From CANQBR01 sp964641395 (lineage in GTDB: Bacteria > Bacillota > Negativicutes > Acidaminococcales > Acidaminococcaceae): DNA of 22,863 nt. The translations under genes and the position numbers were made by a program. The first letter of the stretch is position 1. Each line of letters opens with the position of its first letter. Under the pieces are notes generated by a model. That model ran no database searches. It saw nothing but the letters and a program-made list of their open reading frames with translations, and was not told where the DNA came from. The DNA is taken from contig CAZXKQ010000029.1 in NCBI GenBank assembly GCA_964641395.1, forward strand, positions 1-22,863. The letters run 5' to 3'. Shown piece by piece: positions 14,105 through 22,288 of the stretch.

Positions 14105-14386
14105 TTAAAACTCTTTGTAAATACCCTGCTCCCTTTTGGCCTGGGCCCTGGCAGATACGTAGCTGCCCTCTACCACCGGGAAGCCCTTCTGCTGGATGAG
14201 CTTTTTGATGTAGGCCTTGAAGGGGCAGGGGCCGTGGTGGAAGTTTTCGCTGGCCATGCAGCTGGAAAGGTGGACCACTACGTCCTCCGCCGCCCCGAAG
14301 GCCGGGTGGGCGGCCAGCTTGCGCTTCAGGTGGGCCAGCTTGACAGCCACCTCCGCCCCGCAGCAGCCGCAAAATCTGGTGCCCAA
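14105..14386 (-). pseudogene. 5'-truncated CGGC-domain protein gene
   Basis: The 93 codons match the last two thirds of CGGC-domain proteins, small cysteine-rich proteins thought to bind metal: FCGCCGAEV, then VHLSSCMASENFHHGPCPF and FPVVEGSYV. The usual N-terminal third, with its first cysteine cluster and a phenylalanine-rich stretch, is absent. The only start is a TTG at 14384-14386, two codons after an in-frame TAA, with no ribosome site. Immediately upstream the DNA becomes AT-rich, leading to the GIY-YIG gene on the other strand. The terminator at 14060-14091 still serves it. I infer that a rearrangement joined foreign DNA at about 14386 and removed the 5' end. A short, unusual but functional protein cannot be excluded. 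Confidence 0.65.
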
Positions 14387-14435
14387 ATTTTAAAAGTTTA
14401 CAATGAAATATTCTTACCTTCGAATATGGTTTTGG

Positions 14436-14444
14436 TGTTATAAT
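14436..14444 (+). promoter_or_regulatory. Extended -10 promoter of the GIY-YIG gene
   Basis: TGT followed by a perfect TATAAT (14439-14444) gives a consensus extended -10 about 40 bases upstream of the start codon. No good -35 box is visible at standard spacing, which extended -10 promoters can tolerate. Confidence 0.55.
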
Positions 14445-14483
14445 TAAAATAGGAGTTGCAATGCAAGTGAGGAGGAGCTTACG

Positions 14484-15842
14484 GTGTCTCAGAAAACTAT
14501 CGAACTTTATTTGATGGAAGGGAAAGCCGATGGTAGGTGGCGGGCATGGTTATCCAACTGGAACGGCCGTGCCTATAAAATCCCTCACGAGCACCTAAAA
14601 TATTGTGCTGAACTATCAGACTTAAATGCCCCGGGCGTTTATTTCCTATTTGGCTGGGATGACGCAAATGGGAAATGGTTTATTTACATAGGCGAAGCTG
14701 ACGATGTATGGAAGCGCCTGCTCCAGACCCATACCTTTGAAAAAGATGGCAGTTATTGGACAGAGGCGGTAATCTTCGTCACCCCAGACGGCACCCTAGA
14801 TAAGGGACGGGTAAAGTACCTGGAAAACCGCTTCTATGAACTGGCAATCGAAGCCGGGAACTACCTAGTAAAAAATGCCAATACTCCTAAGCAATCCCCC
14901 TTGCCCGAACATGTCAAGAGCATGTTGGAAGAGTTCATCATCAATGCCATACTTATCCTGCCAGTTTTGGGATATAAAGCCTTCGTACCATCACCTTCCT
15001 CTGATAAGAGTGTCAATAAAAACCAGTCTGATCTACTCTACTTTAGCAGGAATAAGGGCAAAGGCGGCAAGGCCACTGGTAGGATCAGATCTGACGGCTT
15101 CTGGGTATTGAAGGGCAGCTACATCTACCCTCAAGTTGCTGAATACGCCCCTCCTGGCATCAAGAAGGCTAGAGCGGATCATGCGGCCAGCATTAGTGAG
15201 GAAGGCATCCTTTTAGATGACCTGTGTTTTGGCAGCCCCTCTTATGCTTCAGCTTTTGTTTGTGGTAAAAATTCCAACGGCCTCACTGAATGGAAGAATG
15301 CAGACGGAGTCCCTTTAAAGGCGTTGGACGCCACCTCAGAACCGACTTCTACGACTGCTGTCTCTGAAAGTAAGCCGTCTCAAGCTGCTCCTGCAAAGAA
15401 ATCTCCGCAAACCGCGTCGGGTAAAAGTGTCAATAAGAACCAGTCCGGTCTACTCTACTTTAGCAGGAATGGGGGCAAAGGCGGCAAGGCCACTGGCAGG
15501 ATCAGCTCTGACGGCTTCTGGGTATTGAAGGGCAGCTACATCTACCCTCAAGTTGCTGAATACGCCCCTCCTGGCATCAAGAAGGCTAGAGCGGATCATG
15601 CGGCCAGCATTAGTGAGGAAGGCATCCTTTTAGATGACCTGTGTTTTGGCAGCCCCTCTTATGCTTCAGCCTTTGTTTGTGGTAAAAATTCCAACGGCCT
15701 CACTGAATGGAAGAATGCAGATGGAGTCCCCTTAAGGGAGTTGGACGCTACCTCAGAACCGACTTCTACGGCTACTGTCTCTGAAAGTAAGCCGTCTCAA
15801 GCTGCTCCTGCAAAGAATCTCCGCAAACCGCAGTTGAAGTAA
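14484..15842 (+). CDS. GIY-YIG nuclease-like protein with two near-identical DUF4357 domains; C-terminus frameshifted
   Basis: An N-terminal GIY-YIG endonuclease-like domain covers about residues 40-170: GVY at 51-53, YIG at 68-70, R78 (VWKRLL) and E114 (KYLEN), so the expected catalytic residues are present. Two DUF4357 domains follow, each with FWVLKGSYIYP and FGSPSYASAFVCG; these accessory domains occur at the ends of nuclease-like proteins and may bind nucleic acid. The two copies are nearly identical in DNA (period 417 bases), so the duplication is recent. Start is GTG 14484 with GAGGAGGAG upstream. The stop at 15840-15842 is premature: in copy 2 the sequence after GCAAAGAA lacks one A present in copy 1, and restoring it joins a third DUF4357 domain ending at 16207. 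GC is lower than in the operon to the left. Product name and role are otherwise unknown. Confidence 0.85.
   Translation: MSQKTIELYLMEGKADGRWRAWLSNWNGRAYKIPHEHLKYCAELSDLNAPGVYFLFGWDDANGKWFIYIGEADDVWKRLLQTHTFEKDGSYWTEAVIFVTPDGTLDKGRVKYLENRFYELAIEAGNYLVKNANTPKQSPLPEHVKSMLEEFIINAILILPVLGYKAFVPSPSSDKSVNKNQSDLLYFSRNKGKGGKATGRIRSDGFWVLKGSYIYPQVAEYAPPGIKKARADHAASISEEGILLDDLCFGSPSYASAFVCGKNSNGLTEWKNADGVPLKALDATSEPTSTTAVSESKPSQAAPAKKSPQTASGKSVNKNQSGLLYFSRNGGKGGKATGRISSDGFWVLKGSYIYPQVAEYAPPGIKKARADHAASISEEGILLDDLCFGSPSYASAFVCGKNSNGLTEWKNADGVPLRELDATSEPTSTATVSESKPSQAAPAKNLRKPQLK
15003..15831 (+). repeat. Tandem duplication, 417-bp period, inside the GIY-YIG gene
   Basis: Unit 1 (15003-15419) and unit 2 (15420-15831) each encode one DUF4357 domain plus a serine-, threonine- and proline-rich linker of 139 codons. 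Only a few bases differ, for example 15102-15103 and 15472. Such direct repeats can expand or contract by recombination. Confidence 0.92.
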
Positions 15843-16207
15843 AGCCATCCAATGTTGCAACTGTCGAGTTATTGCACCTTGTAAGAAAAAAGGCGGATGC
15901 AAAGGGGCAGTTGTTCCCTGCCGGCTTCATCGTGAAAAAGATTCCCGCCTTCAATTCCTTGGCGGCAAGGAGCTGCCCACCATGGATTAGGAAGCTATGG
16001 GCCCAACTAATGGCCGAAGGCAAAGTTAAAAACGGCATCTTTGTCGATGATGTTCACTACAAAAGCCCATCCACCGCAGCTGCCTGCCTAATAGGGAGCA
16101 CAGCAAACGGAACCCTTATGTGGCTCTACCCTGACGGCCAGTCACTTAAGAAAAAATGGAGAAGTAACAGCCCCTCAAGGCCGATGTTTTACCCATGCAC
16201 ATTGTAA
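15843..16207 (+). pseudogene. Displaced third DUF4357 domain of the GIY-YIG protein
   Basis: In the frame reached by adding one base near 15816-15817, coding continues without a stop to the TAA at 16205-16207. It gives a third, diverged DUF4357 domain (LFPAGFIVKKIPAF, then SPSTAAACLIGSTANGT and WLYPDGQSLKKKW). There is no ribosome site for independent translation of this part. A full-length product would have about 574 residues. Whether this is a mutation, a sequencing error or slippage cannot be told from the sequence alone. Confidence 0.8.
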
Positions 16208-16381
16208 ACTTTGGACTGCCACCCACAAAGTAGAATGGGGCCACATCCTAAGACAGTACTGACTGCAGCCGAATGGCTCCCCCCTTTATGTACTACTTCA
16301 CCTGCCAAACCCTAAAAGAGTTGCGGTCAAAGACAAGATGGCAAGGAAGACCCTTGATAATAGCCACAACAGAATAAACAT
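16208..16381. other. Non-coding stretch after the GIY-YIG locus
   Basis: No start with a ribosome site and no recognisable protein in any frame. It is probably the 3' untranslated part of the GIY-YIG transcript, ending at the terminator at 16382. Confidence 0.4.
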
Positions 16382-16410
16382 CCCCCCGCATAGCGGGGGG
16401 TATTTCTTTT
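16382..16410 (+). terminator. Rho-independent terminator of the GIY-YIG locus
   Basis: CCCCCCGC (16382-16389) and GCGGGGGG (16393-16400) form an 8-bp GC stem with a three-base loop, followed by TATTTCTTTT. It lies about 175 bases after the TAA at 16207. Confidence 0.8.
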
Positions 16411-16423
16411 AATACTACTGGCT

Positions 16424-16444
16424 GCGCACAAGTGCGCCTTTTTT
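16424..16444 (+). repeat. Hairpin near the transposase 3' end, possible IS200/IS605 right-end structure
   Basis: GCGCA (16424-16428) pairs with TGCGC (16433-16437), extendable by one pair, followed by TTTTTT (16439-16444). IS200/IS605 elements carry subterminal hairpins and the transposase remnant ends 22 bases away. A second terminator for the plus strand is an equally good reading. Confidence 0.35.
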
Positions 16445-16465
16445 GGCCTGCCAGCCATGCAACTG

Positions 16466-16940
16466 TTACTTGCTATCCACAAACTGATCCCTTGGATCGT
16501 ATAAGATCCACTGATCTACCTCCCTGTCTTGTTTCAATTGGTTGGCCATGTACTCATTTATCGCTTTCGTATTTTTCCCCACTGTACCTACATAGTGCCC
16601 TTTGCACCAGAATTCCCGATCCCTATATGCAAATTTCATGTTGCCGTATTCCTGCAATATCATCAAACTGCTCCTCCCCTTCGGCTACCCCACGAATCCC
16701 GACATACTAATTTTCGACGGAATACTTATAAGCATATGCACGTGGCCTGGGCAGATTTTCCCCCTCTATATATGCCCAATCCTTTCCATTGGCACAGGCT
16801 TCTCAACATGACCCTTACCTCTGCCCGCTTCTCCCCAAAAATATCTTGCGTCTATCTTGGGATCCAAACACAATATGGTGCTTACAATTCTACTTAGTAT
16901 GTGCTAAACTGTTTGTAGCGTGATTTTGTTGATTTGACGT
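16466..16940 (-). pseudogene. tnpA: Decayed IS200/IS605-family TnpA (Y1 HUH transposase)
   Basis: About 158 codons of TnpA can be followed in three shifted frames. The N-terminal part reads SLAHTK-stop-NCKHHIVF (TAG at 16890-16892), then shifts near 16850 into RAEVRVMLRSLCQWKG. It shifts again into the HUH motif HVH (16736-16744) and SIPSKISMSGFVG-stop-PKGRSS (TAG at 16685-16687), and ends with FWCKGHYVGTVGKN and the tail to 16466. In the family the HUH histidines and a C-terminal tyrosine (here in INEYMANQ) perform single-strand transposition. The start codon appears to be ACG or lost. No TnpB is present. With two stops and at least two frameshifts it cannot encode active transposase. Confidence 0.85.
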
Positions 16941-17081
16941 TATGATGCCTCTTAACGGCCGTGCTCTGCTCTATTCCCTGGGGCGCTTAAGGCCCGCCCC
17001 GGCGACGAAGATAGCAAAGAGCCCATCGCCTGGCGTCCAGTGAGTGCCGACGGCCAGCCTAACGAAAGGAAGGAAACATCG

Positions 17082-20000
17082 ATGTCGTATGACTTTATCC
17101 CCTACACTCCGGAGGATGCGGAGGCCTTCTTCGCACAGCTGGAACAGTGGACTGATGCAGACGAGTACAGCCGCTGCATCCAGGCGCTGGACGCCATCCC
17201 GGAGGAGCAGCGGGACTACCGCGTCTCCTACGCCCTGGCCCGGGCCCTGGAAAACTACGCCATCATCGGGGATCACGGCGAAGGCACCCCTAAGTCGGAG
17301 GGGAACACAGCCCTAAGGCGGGCCCTTGCAGTCCTAGAGTCCATCCGGGAGGAGGGCCAGGACAGGGCGGAGTGGAATATGCGGATGGCCTACGCCTATC
17401 AGTACCTCTCCGGCCAGGAAGAAAAGGCCATTCCCTACGCCCAACGGTGGGCGGAGCTTGACCCGGAGGATGAAAACGCTCCCAAGGTGCTGGCTGAGTG
17501 CCAGGAGGCAATCGCCAAACGAGGCAAGGCAGGCGAGGCTGAGGCCGACGGGGAGCAAAACAGCTCTCCCAGCAAAGGGTCCTTTACCGGCACCGTCCTG
17601 CTGGCCCAGGCGGCCTGGGACAGGGAGCAGTTTATCCAGGATCTGCGGCAGGACTGGGGCATCGTGGACGAAGGGCCGGAGGAGGCAGGGGAAGAAGGAG
17701 ACGGCCACATCGCAGTGCTGCGTACCCAGGGCCTGATGCTGGCGGCAGCCCTCTTCCCCGGCCCTGTTCCCCATCAAGAGGCGGAGGCCGCCGCCCGAAA
17801 CAACTATCTGTGGCCCCAGGCCCTGGATGCCGCCCAGGCCCACAGGGCCCAGATCATGGTCACCGTGCTAGGCGGCGAGGGAGGGCTGTTGGAGGCGGGC
17901 AAGCTGTTCACCAAGGCCCTGGCCGTGTGCTGCAAGCAGAAACACGCCACCGGCATCTACACCAGCGGCGTAGTGTTTGAGCCCGCCTTCTACGCAGCCT
18001 GCGCCCAAGTGCTGCAAGAGGGTCAGCTGCCTGTCTACAACTGGCTCTGGTTCGGCCTCCGCCCCAGCAAGGGGGGCCTCAACGCCTACACCTGCGGCAT
18101 GGAGGCCTTCGGCAAGGACGAGATGGAAGTGCTGGACGCCGCCGCCCAGCCGGAGGAGCTGCGTAACTTTCTGGCGGACCTGGCCACCCACGTACTGGAG
18201 GATGACGTGGTCTTCTCCACTGGCGAAACCTGCACCTTAGGCAAGGGGGACTACCACTCCATCACCCGCAGCCCCGGCGTCTCCCTGCCCCAGGAGCAGC
18301 TGACCCTGAAAATCTCCTATCAGGCAGACGTGGACCAGGCCGAGGGACGGATCTACGACGAGGCGGAGTTGGCCGCCGTCCGGGCCCACATCGAAAGGTA
18401 CTTCGGCCCTTTTGAAAAGATCTACCACCAGCTGGACTCCCCGGACAGCCCTGTGGACATCTGCGTCATACCGCCCAACGGAGAGCGAGACTACTACACC
18501 CTGGTCACCCTGGGCATGGGCACCCAGCGGATGAACGTACCAGCGGAACTGGCAGGGGAGAAACTGGAACGGGCGGAACTGGCCATCGCCCTGGATCCCC
18601 AGTGGAAGCTGGATCAGGAGTCCCTCCAGAATGAGGAGTGGAACTGGCCCCTCCGTCTTTTGGCGGAGCTGGCAGGGCTGCCTATCCGCAATGGCAGCTG
18701 GCTGGGTTGGGGCCACACGGTCGCCAACAGGACGGCCCAGCCCTTTGCAGACAATACGAAGCTCTGCGCCTCCCTCCTCCTGGGCCCCCAGGGCACGGAG
18801 GATGAGAGCCAGAGCTGCACCCTGCCCAACGGCGAAGAGGTCAACTTCTACCAGGTGCTCCCCCTTTATAAGGATGAGCTAGACTATAAACTGAAGCATG
18901 ATACAGAGGCCCTGCTGGACAAGATGTGGGGCATTAGCTTCGTAGTAACCCCTGCCCGCCCCTCTGCCCTCAGCCGCGGCACCCTGGCCCGTGGTGATTT
19001 TGACGCTGTGATGGACGACGCCCGCTGGCATCTGGAATCCATCCGGGAGAAGGAACTGCCGGTGGAGGAGCTCAGCGCTTATAACCACATGGCCATCTAC
19101 CTGCGCTGGTGCATGGAGCAGGGCCTGATGGGGGAAGACTTCCTGCAAAAGCACGGCCAAGTAGTGCAACAGCTCAAGGCCGAACCCGCCAGCGTCGACC
19201 TAAGGGCCTTCCTGCGGGATGAACTGGAGGGGCGGCTGGCCGCTTCCCTGTTCAACCAGCAGGGCTGTGACTTTGCCGGCTACTACTATGGGGAGGGAGA
19301 CAGCCCCAACTTCCCTAGCGACATCGACGACTATGCCCTCAAATATTTCGGCGCCCCGCAGTACCATTCCGCTGAGTTCAAGGACGAGGCCTACCTCTTT
19401 ATACCCTTTGACGAGGCCTACTATCAGGCTATGGCCAAGGTGATGGAAAAGCGTTACAAAAACTGGCAGGGCCAGGACTATGACAAGGACAGCCTGATCC
19501 CTTCCAAGCTGGCCAAGGCCCTCATGGAGTATCTGAACTGCAAGTGCAGCTACCTCCCCTCTATGAAGGATGATGACCCCATTACGTCGGCCTACAGCTA
19601 CGCCTGGCGGCTGGGGGTACGGGAGGGCTATGTGCCGGTGCTCATCAAGGCGGATGACGAAGCCCTGTGGAAGTGCTTGGTGACCAACGCCGACCCAGAG
19701 CATGACGCCTACCTTCACCCACTTGACCCTAAAACCGTGGCTGAGTATAGAAAGCAGCTGCTGGCCGCCCCTGTCAAGGACGGCAAGGCGGTGCTGGAGG
19801 GGCTGGCCGCCCGACCCAGGGCCGGGGAGGATGGGATAGCTTGGGAAGAAGGCTCAGGCCAAAGGGAGGGCGGCGCTGGCAACAACCGCTTCGCCAGCTA
19901 CTGGAACGACGCTAGCGAAATGACCTACCCCCTCATCCTGGCCCAGATTCCGGTGAAGAACCCCTGGGAGGTCTTCGCCTACCTGCCCTTCGGCAACTGG

Positions 20001-20258
20001 AACCAGTGCCCGGACACGCCGGAGCTGATGGCGGTGGCGAAATACTGGTTTGAGCGCTATGGCGCGGTGCCCGCCGTCCTAAGCCACGACGAACTGGAGT
20101 TCCTGCTTCCCTCCCCTGTTCCGGCAGGGCAGGCCCTGGAACTGGCGGAGGAGCAGTACGGCTTCTGCCCGGCTGTGCTGGACCAGGAGGGGGCCACCCT
20201 AGGCGCGCTGGCGGCTACCCTGGGCCAGTCCGTCGTCTGGTATTTCTGGTGGGACTGA
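17082..20258 (+). CDS. Large multidomain immunity-like protein: TPR, DUF4261, SUFU and DUF4253 (1058 aa)
   Basis: I read four recognisable parts. Residues 1-150 are alpha-helical and TPR-like. About 170-395 match DUF4261 (ALFPGPVPHQEAEAAA, then HATGIYTSGVVFEPAFY). About 425-620 match the SUFU superfamily (DYYTLVTLGMGTQRMNVPAE, ERAELAIALDPQW). Residues 949-1058 match DUF4253 (NPWEVFAYLPFGNWNQCP, ending VWYFWWD). A region around 640-800 with YNHMAIYLRWCMEQ is also seen in SUFU-type proteins. SUFU, DUF4261 and DUF4253 proteins are known as immunity factors of polymorphic toxin systems; one chain carrying all three suggests protection against several toxins. No signal peptide, so cytoplasmic. ATG 17082 is chosen because AAAGGAAGG lies about 9 bases upstream; a GTG at 17040 would add 14 residues. 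No toxin gene lies nearby. GC is high, like the core genes. Confidence 0.8.
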   Translation: MSYDFIPYTPEDAEAFFAQLEQWTDADEYSRCIQALDAIPEEQRDYRVSYALARALENYAIIGDHGEGTPKSEGNTALRRALAVLESIREEGQDRAEWNMRMAYAYQYLSGQEEKAIPYAQRWAELDPEDENAPKVLAECQEAIAKRGKAGEAEADGEQNSSPSKGSFTGTVLLAQAAWDREQFIQDLRQDWGIVDEGPEEAGEEGDGHIAVLRTQGLMLAAALFPGPVPHQEAEAAARNNYLWPQALDAAQAHRAQIMVTVLGGEGGLLEAGKLFTKALAVCCKQKHATGIYTSGVVFEPAFYAACAQVLQEGQLPVYNWLWFGLRPSKGGLNAYTCGMEAFGKDEMEVLDAAAQPEELRNFLADLATHVLEDDVVFSTGETCTLGKGDYHSITRSPGVSLPQEQLTLKISYQADVDQAEGRIYDEAELAAVRAHIERYFGPFEKIYHQLDSPDSPVDICVIPPNGERDYYTLVTLGMGTQRMNVPAELAGEKLERAELAIALDPQWKLDQESLQNEEWNWPLRLLAELAGLPIRNGSWLGWGHTVANRTAQPFADNTKLCASLLLGPQGTEDESQSCTLPNGEEVNFYQVLPLYKDELDYKLKHDTEALLDKMWGISFVVTPARPSALSRGTLARGDFDAVMDDARWHLESIREKELPVEELSAYNHMAIYLRWCMEQGLMGEDFLQKHGQVVQQLKAEPASVDLRAFLRDELEGRLAASLFNQQGCDFAGYYYGEGDSPNFPSDIDDYALKYFGAPQYHSAEFKDEAYLFIPFDEAYYQAMAKVMEKRYKNWQGQDYDKDSLIPSKLAKALMEYLNCKCSYLPSMKDDDPITSAYSYAWRLGVREGYVPVLIKADDEALWKCLVTNADPEHDAYLHPLDPKTVAEYRKQLLAAPVKDGKAVLEGLAARPRAGEDGIAWEEGSGQREGGAGNNRFASYWNDASEMTYPLILAQIPVKNPWEVFAYLPFGNWNQCPDTPELMAVAKYWFERYGAVPAVLSHDELEFLLPSPVPAGQALELAEEQYGFCPAVLDQEGATLGALAATLGQSVVWYFWWD

Positions 20259-20304
20259 GAAAAGGAGAAGCCCGCTGCAGCGCAGCGGGACGGGAGGTGC
20301 AACA

Positions 20305-20376
20305 GTGAGTTTTGGAAAATCGTGCCACGGATTAGGGAGGAGGCAGTCACGCCCCAAGAGGATGGCGCCACAATAA
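20305..20376 (+). CDS. Possible 23-residue basic peptide downstream of the multi-immunity gene
   Basis: GTG at 20305 lies 5 bases after GGGAGGTG (20292-20299), a strong ribosome site, and reads 23 residues rich in arginine and lysine (ending RRQSRPKRMAPQ) to a TAA. The ribosome site follows a hairpin (CCCGCTG with CAGCGGG, about 20271-20289) without a T run. I recognise no family; it could be the start of a gene removed by rearrangement, or chance. Confidence 0.25.
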   Translation: MSFGKSCHGLGRRQSRPKRMAPQ

Positions 20377-20497
20377 GGCTCCGGCAAGGCTGAAGTGGCC
20401 GGCAAAGCCCGCTTGCTAGCCTACTGTGCAGGGATAGTGGCGTAAGAAAATGGAGGTGGATGTGCTAACCAGGAACTATCCTTTGCTATATGTCTAT

Positions 20498-21487
20498 CTA
20501 CTTCTTGACTGACTGCAAAACAAGGCCTTTCACTTCTAGCTCATTTTTTTTGCTGCACTTCCATAATGCCATAGGATGTTGCTTTATCCTTGATAGGATT
20601 TCAGAATCATCGAAAAGCAGTTCCGGCACATATTCCCCCTCGGAAAAAAATTTCCAGAACGAAAGATCACCCTCTGGTAGAAGGATTCCTTTCATATAAT
20701 TCATTACTTGTTCCTTGACCATAGAGAGGTCAAAGTTTTCCGCGCTGCGTAAAACAGGTTTCAAATCCGTCTTTATTTTTTGGGCCGTGATTTTACCGAC
20801 TCCCCCAAAGTCAAAGTGCTCTGGCACAGCTTCAGCTGTAATAGCAGAGTAGAATATGGTGAGCTTTTTTAACTGGTCTTCCTGTGCTTCATCAAAAAGA
20901 CGGGCCCTACTTAGATTAAATATATCATACAGATCCCGTGCCGCAAACCTGTTTAGCAATGCGACGACCTTGGTTGCAAATATTTCCATGGGATGGACAC
21001 TGAGCACAGTGAATTCTTTGCCGTTCCAGGGCTGCCTTGCAACCCTGCGAGAAACCGGAAACACATGGCACCGCAGCATGTAGTTTATTTCGATTTTCAG
21101 ATTGTCCTTCATTCCACCAATATTGGCGTACTCATACACGAAGGAATCCAGTGCATGATACTGCTTAGATTTTGAACTTAGAACATAGCCTGCCCCAGTC
21201 ATGTATTTGCTGATGCGAGCACAGATCTGTTCCCGTTCAAGCAACATTTTTTCCCGCGGCACATTTTGGGAGAAGTCCATATCTATGTCCACGGACAACC
21301 TCGGTAAATCAAATATAGTCAGGTTGATAGCTGTGCCGCCCTTGAGTGCGAGACTGCCGGAAAGCAGAGGATCGCTCTCCATAAAAGACAAAACATCAGC
21401 AAGGCGACAGACTTTTTCATAGGTATCCCTTACAAAGCCTAGTTCTTTTGCCTGTCTGCCAAGGCATATGCGGTCAAACTGCATCAT
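20498..21487 (-). CDS. AbiEii-type nucleotidyltransferase toxin (329 aa), intact
   Basis: The toxin half of a complete type IV (AbiE) toxin-antitoxin module; such toxins transfer nucleotides to RNA targets and stop growth. The catalytic signature is present: LKGGTAINL (48-56), then SVDIDMDF (65-72) with D67 and D69, the KIEIN strand (131-135), and the C-terminal element K173, R180 and RDLYD (184-188). Length is typical for the longer members. The ATG-ATG start at 21482-21487 overlaps the antitoxin stop by 14 bases, and AAGGGGGTGA inside the antitoxin gene provides the ribosome site, giving translational coupling. The gene is visibly AT-richer than the genes to its left. It is not similar in detail to the remnant toxin at 1-322, so the two loci were probably acquired separately. 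Confidence 0.88.
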   Translation of the reverse strand: MMQFDRICLGRQAKELGFVRDTYEKVCRLADVLSFMESDPLLSGSLALKGGTAINLTIFDLPRLSVDIDMDFSQNVPREKMLLEREQICARISKYMTGAGYVLSSKSKQYHALDSFVYEYANIGGMKDNLKIEINYMLRCHVFPVSRRVARQPWNGKEFTVLSVHPMEIFATKVVALLNRFAARDLYDIFNLSRARLFDEAQEDQLKKLTIFYSAITAEAVPEHFDFGGVGKITAQKIKTDLKPVLRSAENFDLSMVKEQVMNYMKGILLPEGDLSFWKFFSEGEYVPELLFDDSEILSRIKQHPMALWKCSKKNELEVKGLVLQSVKK

Positions 21488-22238
21488 AATCCGTCACCCC
21501 CTTATCAACAAGTTTCCTCAGTTTTTGTGGTGCGTAAAGCAGCCATTTTTCTTGAAAGGCAAAATCGTCCCGCTTGTCAAACAGATATGTTTTGCTGGCA
21601 GATATATGTGCCACGCATTCTGCGAAGAAACCTTCTGACAACGACAGTTCATCCCTATATGCCTCAAGAATATAGCCCGCCTTCTGGTAAAGCTGCCCTC
21701 TTCCGTATATTTCCAATGCTTCCAGGAGTTTGTTTTCGTCAAGGGAAGGGATTAAAGCAAGGCAGCGCAGCAGTTCCTCCAACCCTCCGATCCTCGTAAA
21801 ATCGACTATGCTGTCTATAACGGTGCGTTCAAGAGAAGTGACACGCACTCCGTTGTCAGTTCCCTGGATGCCCGCCTTTCCCTTCCAGGCAACAGGCTGG
21901 TAATGCAGTCCGTCATAGTTAAAGGGGCGCACTCTCTTCTCCGTTCCGAAGTACACGTCATAAAACACCTGGTTGGCATATCCGTAAAACTCAAACGCAC
22001 TGTGATGCGATATATAGGCGTCATCGGCTATGCGTGTGGCTATTTGAAAACGGCTAGGTATAGGCTGCTCTGTTTCCATGCTGACGACGGCATACAAGCC
22101 CCGCCGTATCCGTTCGATATATCTTTTTTGGAGATAGTTTCTTATCTGCCACTGCGCTGCGCTTTCAGAGCCTGTGATTCGTACTAAGTCACTGTGGGTA
22201 AAACAGCCCAAGGCAGCCAATTTCTTATACAGATCCAT
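21474..22238 (-). CDS. AbiEi-type antitoxin and autorepressor (254 aa)
   Basis: First gene of the intact AbiE module. Residues 1-50 form the N-terminal winged helix (FTHSDLVRITG, then RIRRGLYAV), typical of AbiEi antitoxins; the middle holds the conserved ISHHSAFEFYGYANQ and the ERTVIDSI stretch, matching the antitoxin domain. AAAGGGGG is 7 bases before the ATG at 22236-22238. The promoter at 22260-22288 serves both genes. By analogy it represses its own promoter and neutralises AbiEii by a route that does not need a stable complex (known for the family). It is longer than the orphan antitoxin at 315-926 and of a different subgroup. Confidence 0.87.
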   Translation of the reverse strand: MDLYKKLAALGCFTHSDLVRITGSESAAQWQIRNYLQKRYIERIRRGLYAVVSMETEQPIPSRFQIATRIADDAYISHHSAFEFYGYANQVFYDVYFGTEKRVRPFNYDGLHYQPVAWKGKAGIQGTDNGVRVTSLERTVIDSIVDFTRIGGLEELLRCLALIPSLDENKLLEALEIYGRGQLYQKAGYILEAYRDELSLSEGFFAECVAHISASKTYLFDKRDDFAFQEKWLLYAPQKLRKLVDKGVTDYDAV

Positions 22239-22259
22239 TGCAAGGCCCCCTTTGTTTTT

Positions 22260-22288
22260 ATATTACCGCAAAATCGGAGAAAATACAA
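22260..22288 (-). promoter_or_regulatory. Promoter of the intact abiE operon
   Basis: Minus strand: -35 TTGTAT (22283-22288), 17-base spacer, -10 TAATAT (22260-22265). The transcript would start about 8 bases below 22260, leaving a very short leader before the AAAGGGGG ribosome site. Confidence 0.7.

Noticed and set aside
15003..15831. The direct repeats as a CRISPR-like array
   Set aside because: They are two long coding units of a protein domain, with no short repeats and spacers.
16685..16892. Two in-frame TAG codons in TnpA as a sign of stop-codon recoding
   Set aside because: The same remnant also has frameshifts, and TAG ends ordinary genes here (for example at 20498-20500 and 11191-11193), so simple decay explains it.
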